Assembly: GCA_029558905.1 (NCBI GenBank)
Contig: JAKQCX010000015.1
Coordinates: 124,001-188,000 of the forward strand
Length of the DNA stretch: 64,000 bases
From: Pseudomonadota bacterium
GTDB taxonomy: Bacteria; Pseudomonadota; Gammaproteobacteria; Burkholderiales; Thiobacillaceae
Reading direction: 5' to 3'
In this document: positions 20,175 to 29,045 of the stretch, piece after piece
Position numbering within the stretch: the stretch's first letter is position 1
How the letters are laid out: each line of letters begins with the position of its first letter
Program-made: the position numbers and the translations under genes
The notes under the pieces: generated by a model
The model's database searches: none
The model's input: only the letters and a program-made list of their open reading frames with translations
What the model was told of the DNA's origin: nothing

Positions 20175-20996
20175 ATGTCCACTTACGTCATCGGTGACAT
20201 CCAAGGCTGTTACGAGTCCTTCCTGGAACTGCTGGGGCATGTGAATTTCGACCCTGTCCGGGATCAGGTCTGGATCACCGGCGACCTGGTCAACCGGGGA
20301 GAGGACTCCCTCGCGGTACTGCGCTGGTGCGAAGCGCATGCCGGCAGCGTGGTGGCGGTGCTGGGCAATCACGACCTGCACCTGCTGGCGGTGGCGGAGG
20401 GCTTCGTGCCCGCGCATCGCAAGGATACTCTGGAGATGATCCTGGGTGCGGCAGACCGGGACAGACTGCTCACCTGGCTGCGGCACCGGCCCATGGCCCA
20501 TCGCCAGGGCCCCTGGCTCATGGTGCATGCGGGTCTGGCACCGACGTGGAGCGCCGACGACGCAATGTGTCATGCCCATGAACTGGAAACGGTCCTGCAA
20601 GGGCCTGGATGGCGCGACTTTCTGCGGCACATGTATGGCAACGAACCCCGGCGCTGGAGTCCAGGGCTGCGGGGCCAGGAGCGGTTGCGCTGCATAGCCA
20701 ACATCCTCACCCGTACCCGTTATCTGCACCTGGACGGCAGCCTGGAATACCAGCACAAGCTGGGGTTGGACAGCGCGCCCCCCGGCCTGATCCCCTGGTT
20801 CGACTTCCCTGGGCGGCGTGCCCGGGACACCCGGATCCTGGTGGGACACTGGTCCACCCTCGGGCTGGTGCTGCGTGACGACGTGGTGGCCCTGGATACG
20901 GGTTGCCTGTGGGGCGGCGCCCTGACCGCCTTCAGGCTGGAAGATGGACAGACCTTTCAGGTGCCCTGCCCACCGCGGCGGGCGTCTCCCGAATGA
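20175..20996 (+). CDS. apaH: Symmetrical bis(5'-nucleosyl)-tetraphosphatase ApaH
   Basis: This enzyme hydrolyses Ap4A to two ADP and belongs to the metallophosphoesterases. The 273-residue protein has the metal-binding series YVIGDIQGCY, GDLVNRGEDS, VLGNHDLHL and a later conserved VGHWSTLG. The size equals that of known ApaH. Its last 65 bases overlap the 3' end of the convergent acyltransferase gene, an unusually long convergent overlap. ApaH also acts on Np4-capped RNA in E. coli. Confidence 0.96.
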   Translation: MSTYVIGDIQGCYESFLELLGHVNFDPVRDQVWITGDLVNRGEDSLAVLRWCEAHAGSVVAVLGNHDLHLLAVAEGFVPAHRKDTLEMILGAADRDRLLTWLRHRPMAHRQGPWLMVHAGLAPTWSADDAMCHAHELETVLQGPGWRDFLRHMYGNEPRRWSPGLRGQERLRCIANILTRTRYLHLDGSLEYQHKLGLDSAPPGLIPWFDFPGRRARDTRILVGHWSTLGLVLRDDVVALDTGCLWGGALTAFRLEDGQTFQVPCPPRRASPE

Positions 20997-21708
20997 GTGT
21001 CTCGCACAGGTGCGCCAATTCACGGCGGCCCAGCCCTTCCTGGTAGGGGATACGGGGCAGGAACTCCACCTCCACGGTAATTCCCCTCTGCCGCAGTACG
21101 CGCCAGAGGGAATCCGCCAGACTCATGCCACCATGATAGGCGGCTGCCTCGCTGGCCTGACCCTGTGCATCCAGGTAACGCAGCCGGGCAGGCCAGATCG
21201 GGGCGCGCGCCTCCACCACGGGTTGGAACAGGGAAGGGTAGAAGGGCAGCAGTTCCCGTCCATCCGAGGTGGTGCCTTCGGGAAACAGGGCCAGCAGGTC
21301 CCGGTCGCGCAGGTGCTGGACCATGAGCTGATTCACCCGCCGGGTATCGGACCTCTTCTCCCGCGTCAGGAATACCGTGCCCACCCGTACTGCCAGCCAG
21401 CCGATCAGGGGCCAGTCGCGGATTTCCGACTTGGACACGAAGCGCACGGGTAGCAGGCTGTGCAGGACGTGGATGTCCAGCCAGGACACATGGTTGCTTA
21501 CCAGCAGGGCGCCACCACTGTCCTGTGTCGGCGTGGGCCCCCGACATACCACGCGGATGTCGAGGATGGTCAGCATGCGCAGGGCCCAGCGGCTGACGCG
21601 CCGTCCGCGCTGCCGCCCATCCAGGCGCGGAAACAACACCAGCACGGTCAGCACGCCACCCAGAAGATGGCCGCCCAGCCGCAACAGCTTGAGGACGGCC
21701 AAGGGCAC
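20932..21708 (-). CDS. plsC: 1-acyl-sn-glycerol-3-phosphate acyltransferase (PlsC family)
   Basis: A 258-residue membrane-associated acyltransferase. It has an N-terminal hydrophobic segment, the catalytic HX4D in SNHVSWLDIHVL, and the substrate motif LFPEGTTSDGREL. PlsC-type enzymes make phosphatidic acid; members of this subgroup may also acylate lysophospholipids or ornithine lipids, so the acceptor is uncertain. The start is GTG with AAGGGGG just upstream, six bases after the lipoprotein stop. The C-terminus reads into the opposite strand of apaH. Confidence 0.85.
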   Translation of the reverse strand: MPLAVLKLLRLGGHLLGGVLTVLVLFPRLDGRQRGRRVSRWALRMLTILDIRVVCRGPTPTQDSGGALLVSNHVSWLDIHVLHSLLPVRFVSKSEIRDWPLIGWLAVRVGTVFLTREKRSDTRRVNQLMVQHLRDRDLLALFPEGTTSDGRELLPFYPSLFQPVVEARAPIWPARLRYLDAQGQASEAAAYHGGMSLADSLWRVLRQRGITVEVEFLPRIPYQEGLGRRELAHLCETLIRETPAAVGRAPERSVHLPA

Positions 21709-21714
21709 GCCCCC

Positions 21715-22200
21715 TTACTGGCGGGTCACACGCGTCTGGCCACCGCTCTCCAGCACCCGCACCCGGTCACCACGGGCGAAGGACTCGCCCGTGTCTTCCT
21801 GCACCACCGAGATGGTGCGGAACGGAATCGTATCCAGGCGCACGACGATCTCCAGGCCGGTCTTGCGGGTAAGCCCTTCCTCAGCCGCGGCACCCGCCAG
21901 ACCCCCGGCCACCGCGCCCAGCACGGCGCCGATGACCGAACCCTTGCCACTGCCCACGCTGCTGCCGGCAACGCCGCCCACGGCGCCGCCCGCTACGGTA
22001 CCCACCTTGGAATCCGTGCCTTCCAGGCGTACCTGGCGCACGCTCTCCACTACACCTGTCTTGACCTCATAGGCCCGACGGGCCTCGCCACGCTCGTAGT
22101 CACTGCTGCCCAGGCCGCTGGCGCAGCCCGAGAGCAACCCCACCAACAGGATGGGGACCAGTAAGACCGCTAGACGCTCGTTCATGCTTGCTTTCCTCAT
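21715..22200 (-). CDS. Glycine-zipper outer-membrane lipoprotein (SlyB/Pcp-like)
   Basis: A 161-residue lipoprotein: the signal peptide ends at the lipobox LLSGC. A central Gly/Ala-rich glycine-zipper region (GGAVGGVAGSSVGSGKGSVIG...) could insert in the membrane, and a C-terminal beta-rich domain follows. This matches the SlyB/Pcp (17 kDa antigen) superfamily, whose members stabilise the outer membrane. The ATG at 22200 overlaps the kinase stop as ATGA; the ATG at 22185 directly before NERLAV gives a more typical signal peptide. The name slyB is not given because the subfamily is uncertain. Confidence 0.85.
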   Translation of the reverse strand: MRKASMNERLAVLLVPILLVGLLSGCASGLGSSDYERGEARRAYEVKTGVVESVRQVRLEGTDSKVGTVAGGAVGGVAGSSVGSGKGSVIGAVLGAVAGGLAGAAAEEGLTRKTGLEIVVRLDTIPFRTISVVQEDTGESFARGDRVRVLESGGQTRVTRQ

Positions 22201-23129
22201 AGTGAATAACCGTATTCCGACCGGAATCTCTCCGCCACCTCGTCCCAGGTGAAAGTGTGGTTCTGTCCACCCCGATGGGCGATCTTGATTGCCCCGAGTA
22301 ACGCCGCAAGTCTACCGCAGGTGTACCAGTCATAGCCCTTGTGCATACCCACCATGAGACCCGCGCGATAGGCGTCGCCGCATCCCGTGGGGTCGATGAT
22401 CGCCTGCGGCCGGGCCGCGGGGATTTCATGCACCTGCCCATCGGCATGGATTCGGGAGCCCTCCGACCCCAGTGTCACCACCAGGGCGCGTACCTGCCTG
22501 GCCAGTGTTTCCACACTGGCGCCCGTGCGCTCCCGCAGCAGCTTCAGCTCGTAATCGTTGCAGGTCAGATATTCCGCCTGGTGCACAAAGTCCATCAGCT
22601 CGTCGCCATTGAACATGGGCAGGCCCTGTCCCGGATCGAAGATGAAGGGGATGCAGGCCTCGGCGAACTGACGCGCATGCTCCAGCATGCCCTGGCGCCC
22701 GTCGGGAGAGATGATGCCCAGTTTGATGCCTTCGGCGCTGCTCACCTTGTTTTGATGCGCCAAGTTCATGGCCCCGGGGTGGAAGGCGGTGATCTGGTTG
22801 TCCGCCAGGTCCGTGGTGATGAAGGCCTGGGCGGTGAAGCTGTGGGCGACATGGTGGATGTGGCCCTGATCCAGGCCGAGTTCCTGCAGGCGCGCGGCAT
22901 AGGGGCCGAAGTCGTCACCCACCGTGGCCATGATCACCGGTTCGCCTCCCAGCAGGTGCATGTTGTAGGCGATGTTGCCGGCACAGCCCCCCCACTCCCG
23001 GCGCATGTCCGGTACCAGGAAGGACACGTTCAGGATGTGGATCTGATCCGGCAAGATGTGATTTTGGAAATGGTCCTGGAACACCATGATGGTGTCGTAG
23101 GCCAGGGAGCCGCAGATGAGTGTACGCAT
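22197..23129 (-). CDS. PfkB-family kinase, probable adenosine kinase
   Basis: A 310-residue ribokinase-fold enzyme. It has the N-terminal GGCAGNIAYNMHLLGG sugar-binding element and the C-terminal PfkB signature IDPTGCGDAYRAGL with the catalytic Asp. Betaproteobacterial members of this type are annotated as adenosine kinases, which recycle adenosine to AMP; the substrate is inferred. I chose ATG 23129 (MRTLICGSLAYD) because the open frame before it runs through the ccmI terminator. It overlaps the lipoprotein gene by four bases. Confidence 0.85.
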   Translation of the reverse strand: MRTLICGSLAYDTIMVFQDHFQNHILPDQIHILNVSFLVPDMRREWGGCAGNIAYNMHLLGGEPVIMATVGDDFGPYAARLQELGLDQGHIHHVAHSFTAQAFITTDLADNQITAFHPGAMNLAHQNKVSSAEGIKLGIISPDGRQGMLEHARQFAEACIPFIFDPGQGLPMFNGDELMDFVHQAEYLTCNDYELKLLRERTGASVETLARQVRALVVTLGSEGSRIHADGQVHEIPAARPQAIIDPTGCGDAYRAGLMVGMHKGYDWYTCGRLAALLGAIKIAHRGGQNHTFTWDEVAERFRSEYGYSL

Positions 23130-23176
23130 GACGAAGTGACGAGTGGGACGAGCCGGCATTGTCACCCAGCCCACGC

Positions 23177-23206
23177 AAAAAAACAGGCCCGCACGGGGCG
23201 GGTCTG
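23177..23206 (-). terminator. Rho-independent terminator after ccmI
   Basis: On the minus strand a 9-base stem with one mismatch (CAGACCCGC / GCGGGCCTG) and a 5-base loop is followed by seven T. It begins about 20 bases after the ccmI stop and ends the ccm operon before the kinase gene. Confidence 0.9.
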
Positions 23207-23228
23207 GCGGGTGCGGATGCAGCCCGCG

Positions 23229-24509
23229 TCAGGGGCGTATGCGGTCGATCACCAGTCTCACGTCCTGGGCGCCTACATTGACCCTATTGAGGGAACCTTC
23301 CAGGTCCCCTGGCGCGCCCTTGACATCCCCGGACTTGGCCACGCGCGCAGTGATGTTCACCTGCTTGTAGTTGGATAGCCGGTTATCCGTGCTCATGGCC
23401 AGGCTGTCGTTGAGCTCGAACCGGATGGGGAACCGGCCGGCCGTGGAACGGATGGCGGCCACGGGTGCGCCCCCTTCCGTGGCACGCGCGAACAGGACCA
23501 CCATGTCCTGGTCATTGACCTTGGCCTTCAAGGCGGGGGCGATATCCACGCTGCCACGGATGCTGGCCCTCGGGGCGGAAGCCGTCGATGGCGCCTCCCC
23601 GGCCTGCTGGTTGGAGAGGTTATCCAGTCCCGTCATGGCGACCTGGATCTGTCTTTCCGCCTCCTTCTGCGCCTCCAGGATGTCCTGGGCGTAGGGTGTT
23701 TCGGGTGGCAGCTGCTTATACAACTGCTTGAAATAGAACACTGCCTTGGCGAAATTGCGTTCCTGGAAATTGCCGATGGCTGCCAGTTCCAGGCCCTTGG
23801 GATCATTCGGATCCAACTCCAGGGCCTTGAGGATCAGCGCCATGGGTTCGCCCTCCAGTACCCGGTTCCTGCTCACCGCCAGGGCCTCGGCATAACCACT
23901 GAGGATGCCGGCTACATCAGGGCGGAGTTTCCGGGCCTTTTCCCAGGCATTCAGGGCCTCGGGCCAATGGCCCACGGCGGAGTAGGTGCGGGCCAGCAGG
24001 GTCCAGGCCTGGACATCGTTGGGTTCCTGGCGGGTCCTCTCCTCCACCTGCTGGATCATCTTCATGATGTCGTGCTCACCCTGTGCCGCCTGGGGGTGGG
24101 CTTGGGCCTCGGTGACGGCGGTGATGGCGGCGGGATTGCCCAGCAGGAAATACAGACCGAAGCTCGCCACCGGCAGCAGAGCGGCCAGGGAGAACCCCAG
24201 CTTGCGCGCACCCGTGGCCTTGGGCGTGGCGACCACCTGGGCCTCCTGCACCAGGGCATCCTCGGCCAGGCGGGTCTCCAGCTCCAGCCTGGCGGTCTGG
24301 TACTGCTCGGCGGACAGCAGGCCGCTGTTCCGGTCTGCCTCCATCTCACGCAGCTGATCACGATACACGGCGATATTGATGTCCCGCCGGCCGGCCTTGG
24401 GCTCTGCGACGGAGCGGCGCAGCAAGGGTGGCAGAACGAAGACCAGGGAAACGGCCACGCACGCCGCGGCGGCGGCCCAGAACAGGGAAACGGTCCAGAA
24501 AGGGCTCAT
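23229..24509 (-). CDS. ccmI: Cytochrome c maturation protein CcmI
   Basis: A 426-residue bitopic protein and the last gene of the ccm operon. Two hydrophobic stretches near the N-terminus flank a short cytoplasmic leucine-rich part. A periplasmic TPR domain follows (QAWTLLARTYSAVGHWPEALNAWEKA and repeats), then a C-terminal beta domain with GSVDIAPALKAKV. CcmI holds the apocytochrome C-terminus for heme ligation by CcmF/CcmH. The ATG at 24509 (MSPFWTVSLFW) puts the membrane segment at the N-terminus; the longer open frame is unlikely. It lies seven bases after ccmH. Confidence 0.93.
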   Translation of the reverse strand: MSPFWTVSLFWAAAAACVAVSLVFVLPPLLRRSVAEPKAGRRDINIAVYRDQLREMEADRNSGLLSAEQYQTARLELETRLAEDALVQEAQVVATPKATGARKLGFSLAALLPVASFGLYFLLGNPAAITAVTEAQAHPQAAQGEHDIMKMIQQVEERTRQEPNDVQAWTLLARTYSAVGHWPEALNAWEKARKLRPDVAGILSGYAEALAVSRNRVLEGEPMALILKALELDPNDPKGLELAAIGNFQERNFAKAVFYFKQLYKQLPPETPYAQDILEAQKEAERQIQVAMTGLDNLSNQQAGEAPSTASAPRASIRGSVDIAPALKAKVNDQDMVVLFARATEGGAPVAAIRSTAGRFPIRFELNDSLAMSTDNRLSNYKQVNITARVAKSGDVKGAPGDLEGSLNRVNVGAQDVRLVIDRIRP

Positions 24510-24516
24510 GTCGATC

Positions 24517-24966
24517 CTATTTGTCTTGCAACAATTTTTCTGCGGCAGCCCGTTGTGCCTCATCCAGCTGCGCAGCCTGGAGGGTGCGGCGCTTCTTCAG
24601 GGCGGCATACCACGCCCCAAGACCCAGGAGCAGGAACAGCAGGGGTCCCAGCCAGAGCAGGTAGGTCACCGGTTTGAAGGGAGGTTGATAGAGCACGTAA
24701 TCGCCATAGCGATCCGTGAGGTACTCCAATACCTCCTTGTCGTTCTTGCCCAGCTTCATCTGCGCGCGGATCTCCTTGCGCAGATCTTCCGCCAGCTCCG
24801 CGTGCGACCCCGCCAGCGATTCGTTCTGGCACACCAGACAGCGCAGGTCCGTCGCCAGGTTGATCATGCGTTGCTCGATGACCGGATCCTCGGCATTGGG
24901 GGCGGCCTCGCCCGCGTACGCAGGCAGGCCCAGGGCCAGGAGGGTAGCGAAAATCATGGTCTTCAT
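24517..24966 (-). CDS. ccmH: Cytochrome c maturation protein CcmH
   Basis: A 149-residue membrane-anchored thiol oxidoreductase of System I. The signal peptide is followed by the diagnostic LRCLVCQNES (CxxC) that reduces the apocytochrome CXXCH cysteines, a helical bundle, and one C-terminal membrane segment (YLLWLGPLLFLLLGLGAWY). This is the short CcmH form, with CcmI encoded separately. The ATG overlaps the ccmG stop as ATGA. Confidence 0.96.
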   Translation of the reverse strand: MKTMIFATLLALGLPAYAGEAAPNAEDPVIEQRMINLATDLRCLVCQNESLAGSHAELAEDLRKEIRAQMKLGKNDKEVLEYLTDRYGDYVLYQPPFKPVTYLLWLGPLLFLLLGLGAWYAALKKRRTLQAAQLDEAQRAAAEKLLQDK

Positions 24967-25484
24967 GCACCCAGCTCCTTCAGCTTCGGTTCGATCTTTT
25001 TCTTCCAGACATCCATGTCGATGGGCCCCACGTGTTTCATCCGCACGATGCCCTGCCGATCGATTACATAGGTCTCCGGCGTACCCGTCACGCCATAGTC
25101 GATACCCACCTTGCCGGAAAGGTCATCCGGCACGGCGTAATAAGGGCTGCCCTGGGTGCTCAGGAGCATGGCCGCTTCCCGGTCCTTGTCCTTCCAGTTC
25201 AGTCCGATGATGGGCACGGACTGGCCGCGCGCCAGGCTCATCAGCACCGGGTGCTCCTGCCGGCAGGATACGCACCACGGCGCCCAGACGTTCATGAGCC
25301 AGACCTTGCCCCGCATGTCCGACGGGCTGAAACTTTGCGCCTCGTTGCCTACCAGCGGCAGGGTAAAGGCCGGGGCGGGCTTGCCAATGAAGGGGGAGGG
25401 CACCTCGCGGGGATTCAGAAACAGGCCCTTGGCGAAGAATCCCACCAGGATGAAGAAGACGATGACCGGCAACCACCTTTTCAT
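24963..25484 (-). CDS. ccmG: Thiol:disulfide interchange protein CcmG/DsbE
   Basis: A 173-residue membrane-anchored thioredoxin that keeps apocytochrome c or CcmH reduced. The N-terminal anchor is WLPVIVFFILVGFFAKGLF; the active site lies in MNVWAPWCVSCRQEHP, and the cis-Pro loop in VTGTPETYVID, the CcmG-type acidic-groove region. Electrons should come from DsbD, which is encoded about 6 kb away in this window. The ATG at 25484 is chosen because it directly precedes the anchor. An 81-base gap separates it from ccmF. Confidence 0.95.
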   Translation of the reverse strand: MKRWLPVIVFFILVGFFAKGLFLNPREVPSPFIGKPAPAFTLPLVGNEAQSFSPSDMRGKVWLMNVWAPWCVSCRQEHPVLMSLARGQSVPIIGLNWKDKDREAAMLLSTQGSPYYAVPDDLSGKVGIDYGVTGTPETYVIDRQGIVRMKHVGPIDMDVWKKKIEPKLKELGA

Positions 25485-25565
25485 GGCATGCTCCCCACGG
25501 GACGGGCGCAAGGGCGGGTCTGACCCTTGTCCCAGGTCGATACTTTGTTCCGCCAGGCTGACATG

Positions 25566-27530
25566 TCAGGCTCCCCGAGCGACCGCGCCGGACGGCACGG
25601 CCAGCTTGCGCAGGGCGATACGGTAGCGTCGATCGGAGGCGGCCAGAAAACCGCCTGCCACCAATAGCAACGCGCCGATCCACAGCCAGTTGATGAAGGG
25701 TTTGTAGAACACCCGTACGGCCCAGGCCTGGCCCTGATCATCCAGGGGCTCGCCCAAGGCCACATAGATGTCGCGGAAGAAGCTGGGATGGATGGCGGCT
25801 TCGGTCATGGGCATGCCGGAGGCGTTGTAGACACGCTTTTCGGGGTGCACCACGGCGATTCTCCTGCCGTCCTTGCTGACTTCCACCGTGCCGCGCGCGG
25901 CACGGTAGTTGGGTCCGGGGCGTTCCGTCGCGCCCCGGAAGGTGAAGGTGTAGCCCGCCAGCTCGGTGAATTCGCCCACGTTCATGCGCACATCCCGTTC
26001 CATCTCGTAGTTGGCCACCACGGTGATGCCCGCCACCCCCCAGGCCAGCCCCAGGTGGGCCAGCTGCATGCCCCAGAAGGCCCGGGGCAGGCTGCCCAGG
26101 CGCGCACCATGCTTCAGGCGGTCACGGAAGCCCAGCAACACGGTCAGCAGAATCCAGATGGCCAGGGCAAACCCGAGCGTCGCCCAGGGATTGAAGCCCT
26201 TCAGGGTCAGGGGCAGCAGGAAACCGGTGACCACGGCCACGGCCAGGGCCCACTTCAGGCGCTGGAACATGTCCGGCAGGCTGGCTTCCTTCCAGCGCGC
26301 CAGGGGCCCCACGCCCACCAGGAACAGCATCGGCGCCATCACCGGCACGAATACCGCGTTGAAATAGGGAGGGCCTACGGAGATCTTGCCCATGCCCATG
26401 GCGTCCATGAACAGGGGATAGAGGGTGCCCAGCAGGACGGAGCCCAGTGCCGCCAGCAGCACCACGTTGTTGGCCAGCAGCATGGCCTCCCGGGAAAACC
26501 AGGTAAAGGCACCGCCGGTCAGCATCTTGGGGGCACGCCAGGCATAGAGCATGAGGGATCCGCCAATGACCACCGCCAGGAAGCCCAGAATGAAGCTGCC
26601 ACGGGCCGGATCCGTGGCAAAGGCATGCACCGAGGACAGTACGCCGGAACGCACCAGGAAGGTCCCCAGGAGGGAGAGGGAGAAGGTGATGATGGCCAGG
26701 AGTACGGTCCAGGCCTTGAAGGCGCCCCGCTTTTCCGTCACCGCCAGGGAATGGATCAGGGCCGTGCCCGCCAGCCAGGGCATGAACGAGGCATTTTCCG
26801 TGGGATCCCAGAACCACCAGCCACCCCAGCCCAGCTCACGGTAGGCCCACCAGGATCCCAGGCCGATGCCCAAGCTCAGGAAGGCCCAGGCCACCGTGGT
26901 CCAGGGCCGGGACCAACGCGCCCACGCGGCATCCAGCTTGCCGGAGGACAGGGCGGCGATGGCAAAGGCGAAGGCCACGGCGAAACCCACATATCCCATG
27001 TAGAGCATGGGCGGATGCAGGATCATGCCCCAATCCTGCAGCAGGGGATTCATGTCACGGCCATCCATGGGTGCTGGCACCAGGCGCGTGAACGGGCTGG
27101 AGGTAGTCAGGATGAAGGCCAGAAAGCCCGCCGAAACCAGGCCCATGACGCCGATCACCCGCGCCACCATGTCGTCCGGCAGGTGGCGGGAGAACACGGA
27201 CACGGCCGCGGTCCAGAACGCCAGAATCATCACCCACAGGAGCATGGATCCTTCATGCGAGCCCCATGTGGCGGTGAAGCGGTAGATCTCCGGTAACTGG
27301 GAGAAGGAGTTGCGCGCCACGTTCTCCACGCTGAAGTCATTGCTCAGGAAGGCATAGGCCAGGCAGCCGAACGCCAGCGCCACGAACACGAACTGACCCT
27401 GTGCCGCCGGACGGGCCACCGCCATGAGGGTGAGATTGCCACGCTGCGCTCCCGCCAATGGCAGGATGGCCTGGGTCAGCGCCAGCACCAGGGCGACGAT
27501 CAGGGCGAAATGGCCAAGTTCAGGAATCAT
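25566..27530 (-). CDS. ccmF: Heme lyase subunit CcmF
   Basis: A 654-residue polytopic membrane protein of the heme-handling family and the core of the cytochrome c heme-ligation complex. The WWD-type motif is in ELGWGGWWFWDPTENASFMPWL, and many hydrophobic segments and conserved His residues flank it. The C-terminal periplasmic domain (about 490-620) and last membrane segment are intact. The length equals that of E. coli CcmF. Upstream, 159 bases separate it from ccmE, the longest gap inside this operon, and they hold a strong hairpin. Confidence 0.97.
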   Translation of the reverse strand: MIPELGHFALIVALVLALTQAILPLAGAQRGNLTLMAVARPAAQGQFVFVALAFGCLAYAFLSNDFSVENVARNSFSQLPEIYRFTATWGSHEGSMLLWVMILAFWTAAVSVFSRHLPDDMVARVIGVMGLVSAGFLAFILTTSSPFTRLVPAPMDGRDMNPLLQDWGMILHPPMLYMGYVGFAVAFAFAIAALSSGKLDAAWARWSRPWTTVAWAFLSLGIGLGSWWAYRELGWGGWWFWDPTENASFMPWLAGTALIHSLAVTEKRGAFKAWTVLLAIITFSLSLLGTFLVRSGVLSSVHAFATDPARGSFILGFLAVVIGGSLMLYAWRAPKMLTGGAFTWFSREAMLLANNVVLLAALGSVLLGTLYPLFMDAMGMGKISVGPPYFNAVFVPVMAPMLFLVGVGPLARWKEASLPDMFQRLKWALAVAVVTGFLLPLTLKGFNPWATLGFALAIWILLTVLLGFRDRLKHGARLGSLPRAFWGMQLAHLGLAWGVAGITVVANYEMERDVRMNVGEFTELAGYTFTFRGATERPGPNYRAARGTVEVSKDGRRIAVVHPEKRVYNASGMPMTEAAIHPSFFRDIYVALGEPLDDQGQAWAVRVFYKPFINWLWIGALLLVAGGFLAASDRRYRIALRKLAVPSGAVARGA

Positions 27531-27630
27531 GGGGATCTCCTTGTGGGGTGGCGTGCGGTTCAGGGCAGGGCGGCCTGGATGGATTGCCGTTGCAAAGTCT
27601 TCCGTGCCTGGCGGCAGACCTGGTACGCCC

Positions 27631-27661
27631 GTCGCGCCATGGGCCCGCCCAATGGCGCGAC
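27631..27661. repeat. Long inverted repeat between ccmE and ccmF
   Basis: A 14-base arm (GTCGCGCCATGGGC) and its complement, with one bulged base, are separated by two bases, giving a very stable RNA hairpin in the ccmE-ccmF intercistronic gap. No T-run follows on the minus strand, so it is not a standard terminator. A role in mRNA processing or stability is inference. Confidence 0.75.
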
Positions 27662-27689
27662 CCGACGGTCGCGCAAGTCAGGCCCGCGC

Positions 27690-28139
27690 TCATTGCGGCA
27701 CCACGGTTTCCTGCGCCTTGGCGGCCTGCTCCAGTGCGTGTGCCGCCTCGGGCGGCATGTAATTCTCGTCGTGCTTGGCCAGCACCTGCGTCGCGGTGAA
27801 CAGGCCGTCGCTCCCCATGCGGCCCTCCGCCACCACGCCCTTGCCCTCCTTGAACAGGTCGGGAAGGATGCCCTTGTAGGTGACGGGAATGGATTTGGCC
27901 GTATCGGTCACCACGAAGCGCACGCTCAGTCCGTCCGCCTCCCGCTTCAGGCTGCCATCCTCCACCAGACCACCGATGCGGAAGGCACGGTCCGTGGGCG
28001 CCTTGCCTGCGTGCACCTCGGTGGGCGAGAAAAAGAACACCAGGTTGCTGCGGAATGCGTTCAGCACCAAGGCGGCGACGATAGCCAAGCCGGCCAGCGC
28101 CAGGAGTATGACCACCAACTTCTTGTGTCGCGATTTCAT
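27690..28139 (-). CDS. ccmE: Heme chaperone CcmE
   Basis: A 149-residue membrane-anchored periplasmic protein that binds heme covalently through a His and passes it to CcmF. The N-terminal anchor is [19 protein letters not shown], followed by an OB-fold domain with the segment [19 protein letters not shown]. The heme-binding His lies in [12 protein letters not shown]. The ATG at 28139 overlaps the ccmD stop as ATGA; longer in-frame reading has no family similarity and overlaps ccmD. Confidence 0.96.
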   Translation of the reverse strand: MKSRHKKLVVILLALAGLAIVAALVLNAFRSNLVFFFSPTEVHAGKAPTDRAFRIGGLVEDGSLKREADGLSVRFVVTDTAKSIPVTYKGILPDLFKEGKGVVAEGRMGSDGLFTATQVLAKHDENYMPPEAAHALEQAAKAQETVVPQ

Positions 28140-28309
28140 TGCTCTTCCCATTGCAACATGCGCCGCAGGCGGCGGCGGGTGTGCGCGGCCGCCCGGCGCA
28201 ACAACATGACTTCCACCCCTACACATGCGGCGGTGGCACCGAATGAACCCCAGACATAAAAGCCATAGCCACCCATGGCCCAGAAGTCGGACCAGCTTGC
28301 CCATTCCAT
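28136..28309 (-). CDS. ccmD: Small membrane protein CcmD
   Basis: A 57-residue protein found by reading the strand between ccmC and ccmE. It starts [20 protein letters not shown], has one membrane segment ([20 protein letters not shown]), and then a basic cytoplasmic tail rich in Arg. The Tyr-containing N-terminus and basic tail are typical of CcmD, which releases holo-CcmE from CcmABC. It starts one base after the ccmC stop and overlaps ccmE by ATGA. Confidence 0.92.
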   Translation of the reverse strand: MEWASWSDFWAMGGYGFYVWGSFGATAACVGVEVMLLRRAAAHTRRRLRRMLQWEEQ

Positions 28310-28310
28310 T

Positions 28311-29045
28311 TCAAGTTTCCTTCTGCAGAATCGCCTTCACCCACTCGGTCTGTCGCTCGCGTTCCAGGATGATGCGGCGTACCCGCACCAAGACTACGGC
28401 GATGGTGTAGAACCAGGCGGCGAAGGCCATGACCAGCATACCCTGGAGCATTATGGCGGCCATGGATGGGGCCTTGGTCAGACTCACCGAGGCACCCTGG
28501 TGCAGGGTGTTCCACCACTTCACCGAGAAATAGATGATGGGTACATTGATGACGCCGATCAGCGTCAACAGGGACCCGGCCCTGTCGCCACGCCTGATGT
28601 CGTCGATGGCCGCCCACAGGGCGATGATGCCCACATACAGGAACAGTAGGATCAGCTCCGAGGTCAGGCGCGCGTCCCATACCCACCAGGCCCCCCACAT
28701 GGGTTTGCCCCACAAGGCGCCGGTCCACAGTGCGACGAAGGTGAACATCGCGCCGGTAGGGGCCAGGGCCCGTGCCATCATGAAGGACAGGCGGGTGTTG
28801 AAGGCCAGACCTATGGCACCCCAGAAGGCCATGACCAGGTAGATGAACATGGACATCCAGGCCGCGGGCACGTGGATGAAGATGATGCGGTAGGCCTCGC
28901 TCTGCTGAAAGTCCGTAGGCGCCAGGAAGAAGGAGATGTAGAGTCCCCACAGTGCCAGGATGCCCGCGCCCCAGGAAAACCAGGGGATCAGCCTGCCGGC
29001 CAGGTGATAGAAGTGTGCGGGAGAGGCGTAAGTGTAGAGATTCAT
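28311..29045 (-). CDS. ccmC: Heme exporter subunit CcmC
   Basis: A 244-residue, six-segment membrane protein that loads heme onto CcmE. The tryptophan-rich motif WGAWWVWDARLTSEL (WWD domain) and the flanking conserved His residues (for example in IFIHVPAAWMSM) are present. I chose the ATG at 29045, which overlaps the ccmB stop as ATGA; the open frame extends far upstream but reads against ccmB. Length and topology are normal. Confidence 0.97.
   Translation of the reverse strand: MNLYTYASPAHFYHLAGRLIPWFSWGAGILALWGLYISFFLAPTDFQQSEAYRIIFIHVPAAWMSMFIYLVMAFWGAIGLAFNTRLSFMMARALAPTGAMFTFVALWTGALWGKPMWGAWWVWDARLTSELILLFLYVGIIALWAAIDDIRRGDRAGSLLTLIGVINVPIIYFSVKWWNTLHQGASVSLTKAPSMAAIMLQGMLVMAFAAWFYTIAVVLVRVRRIILERERQTEWVKAILQKET

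Noticed and set aside
22720-22770. A TTGAT half-site (TTGATGCGCC) as a further FNR box
   Set aside because: Only one half fits, and it lies inside the kinase coding region.
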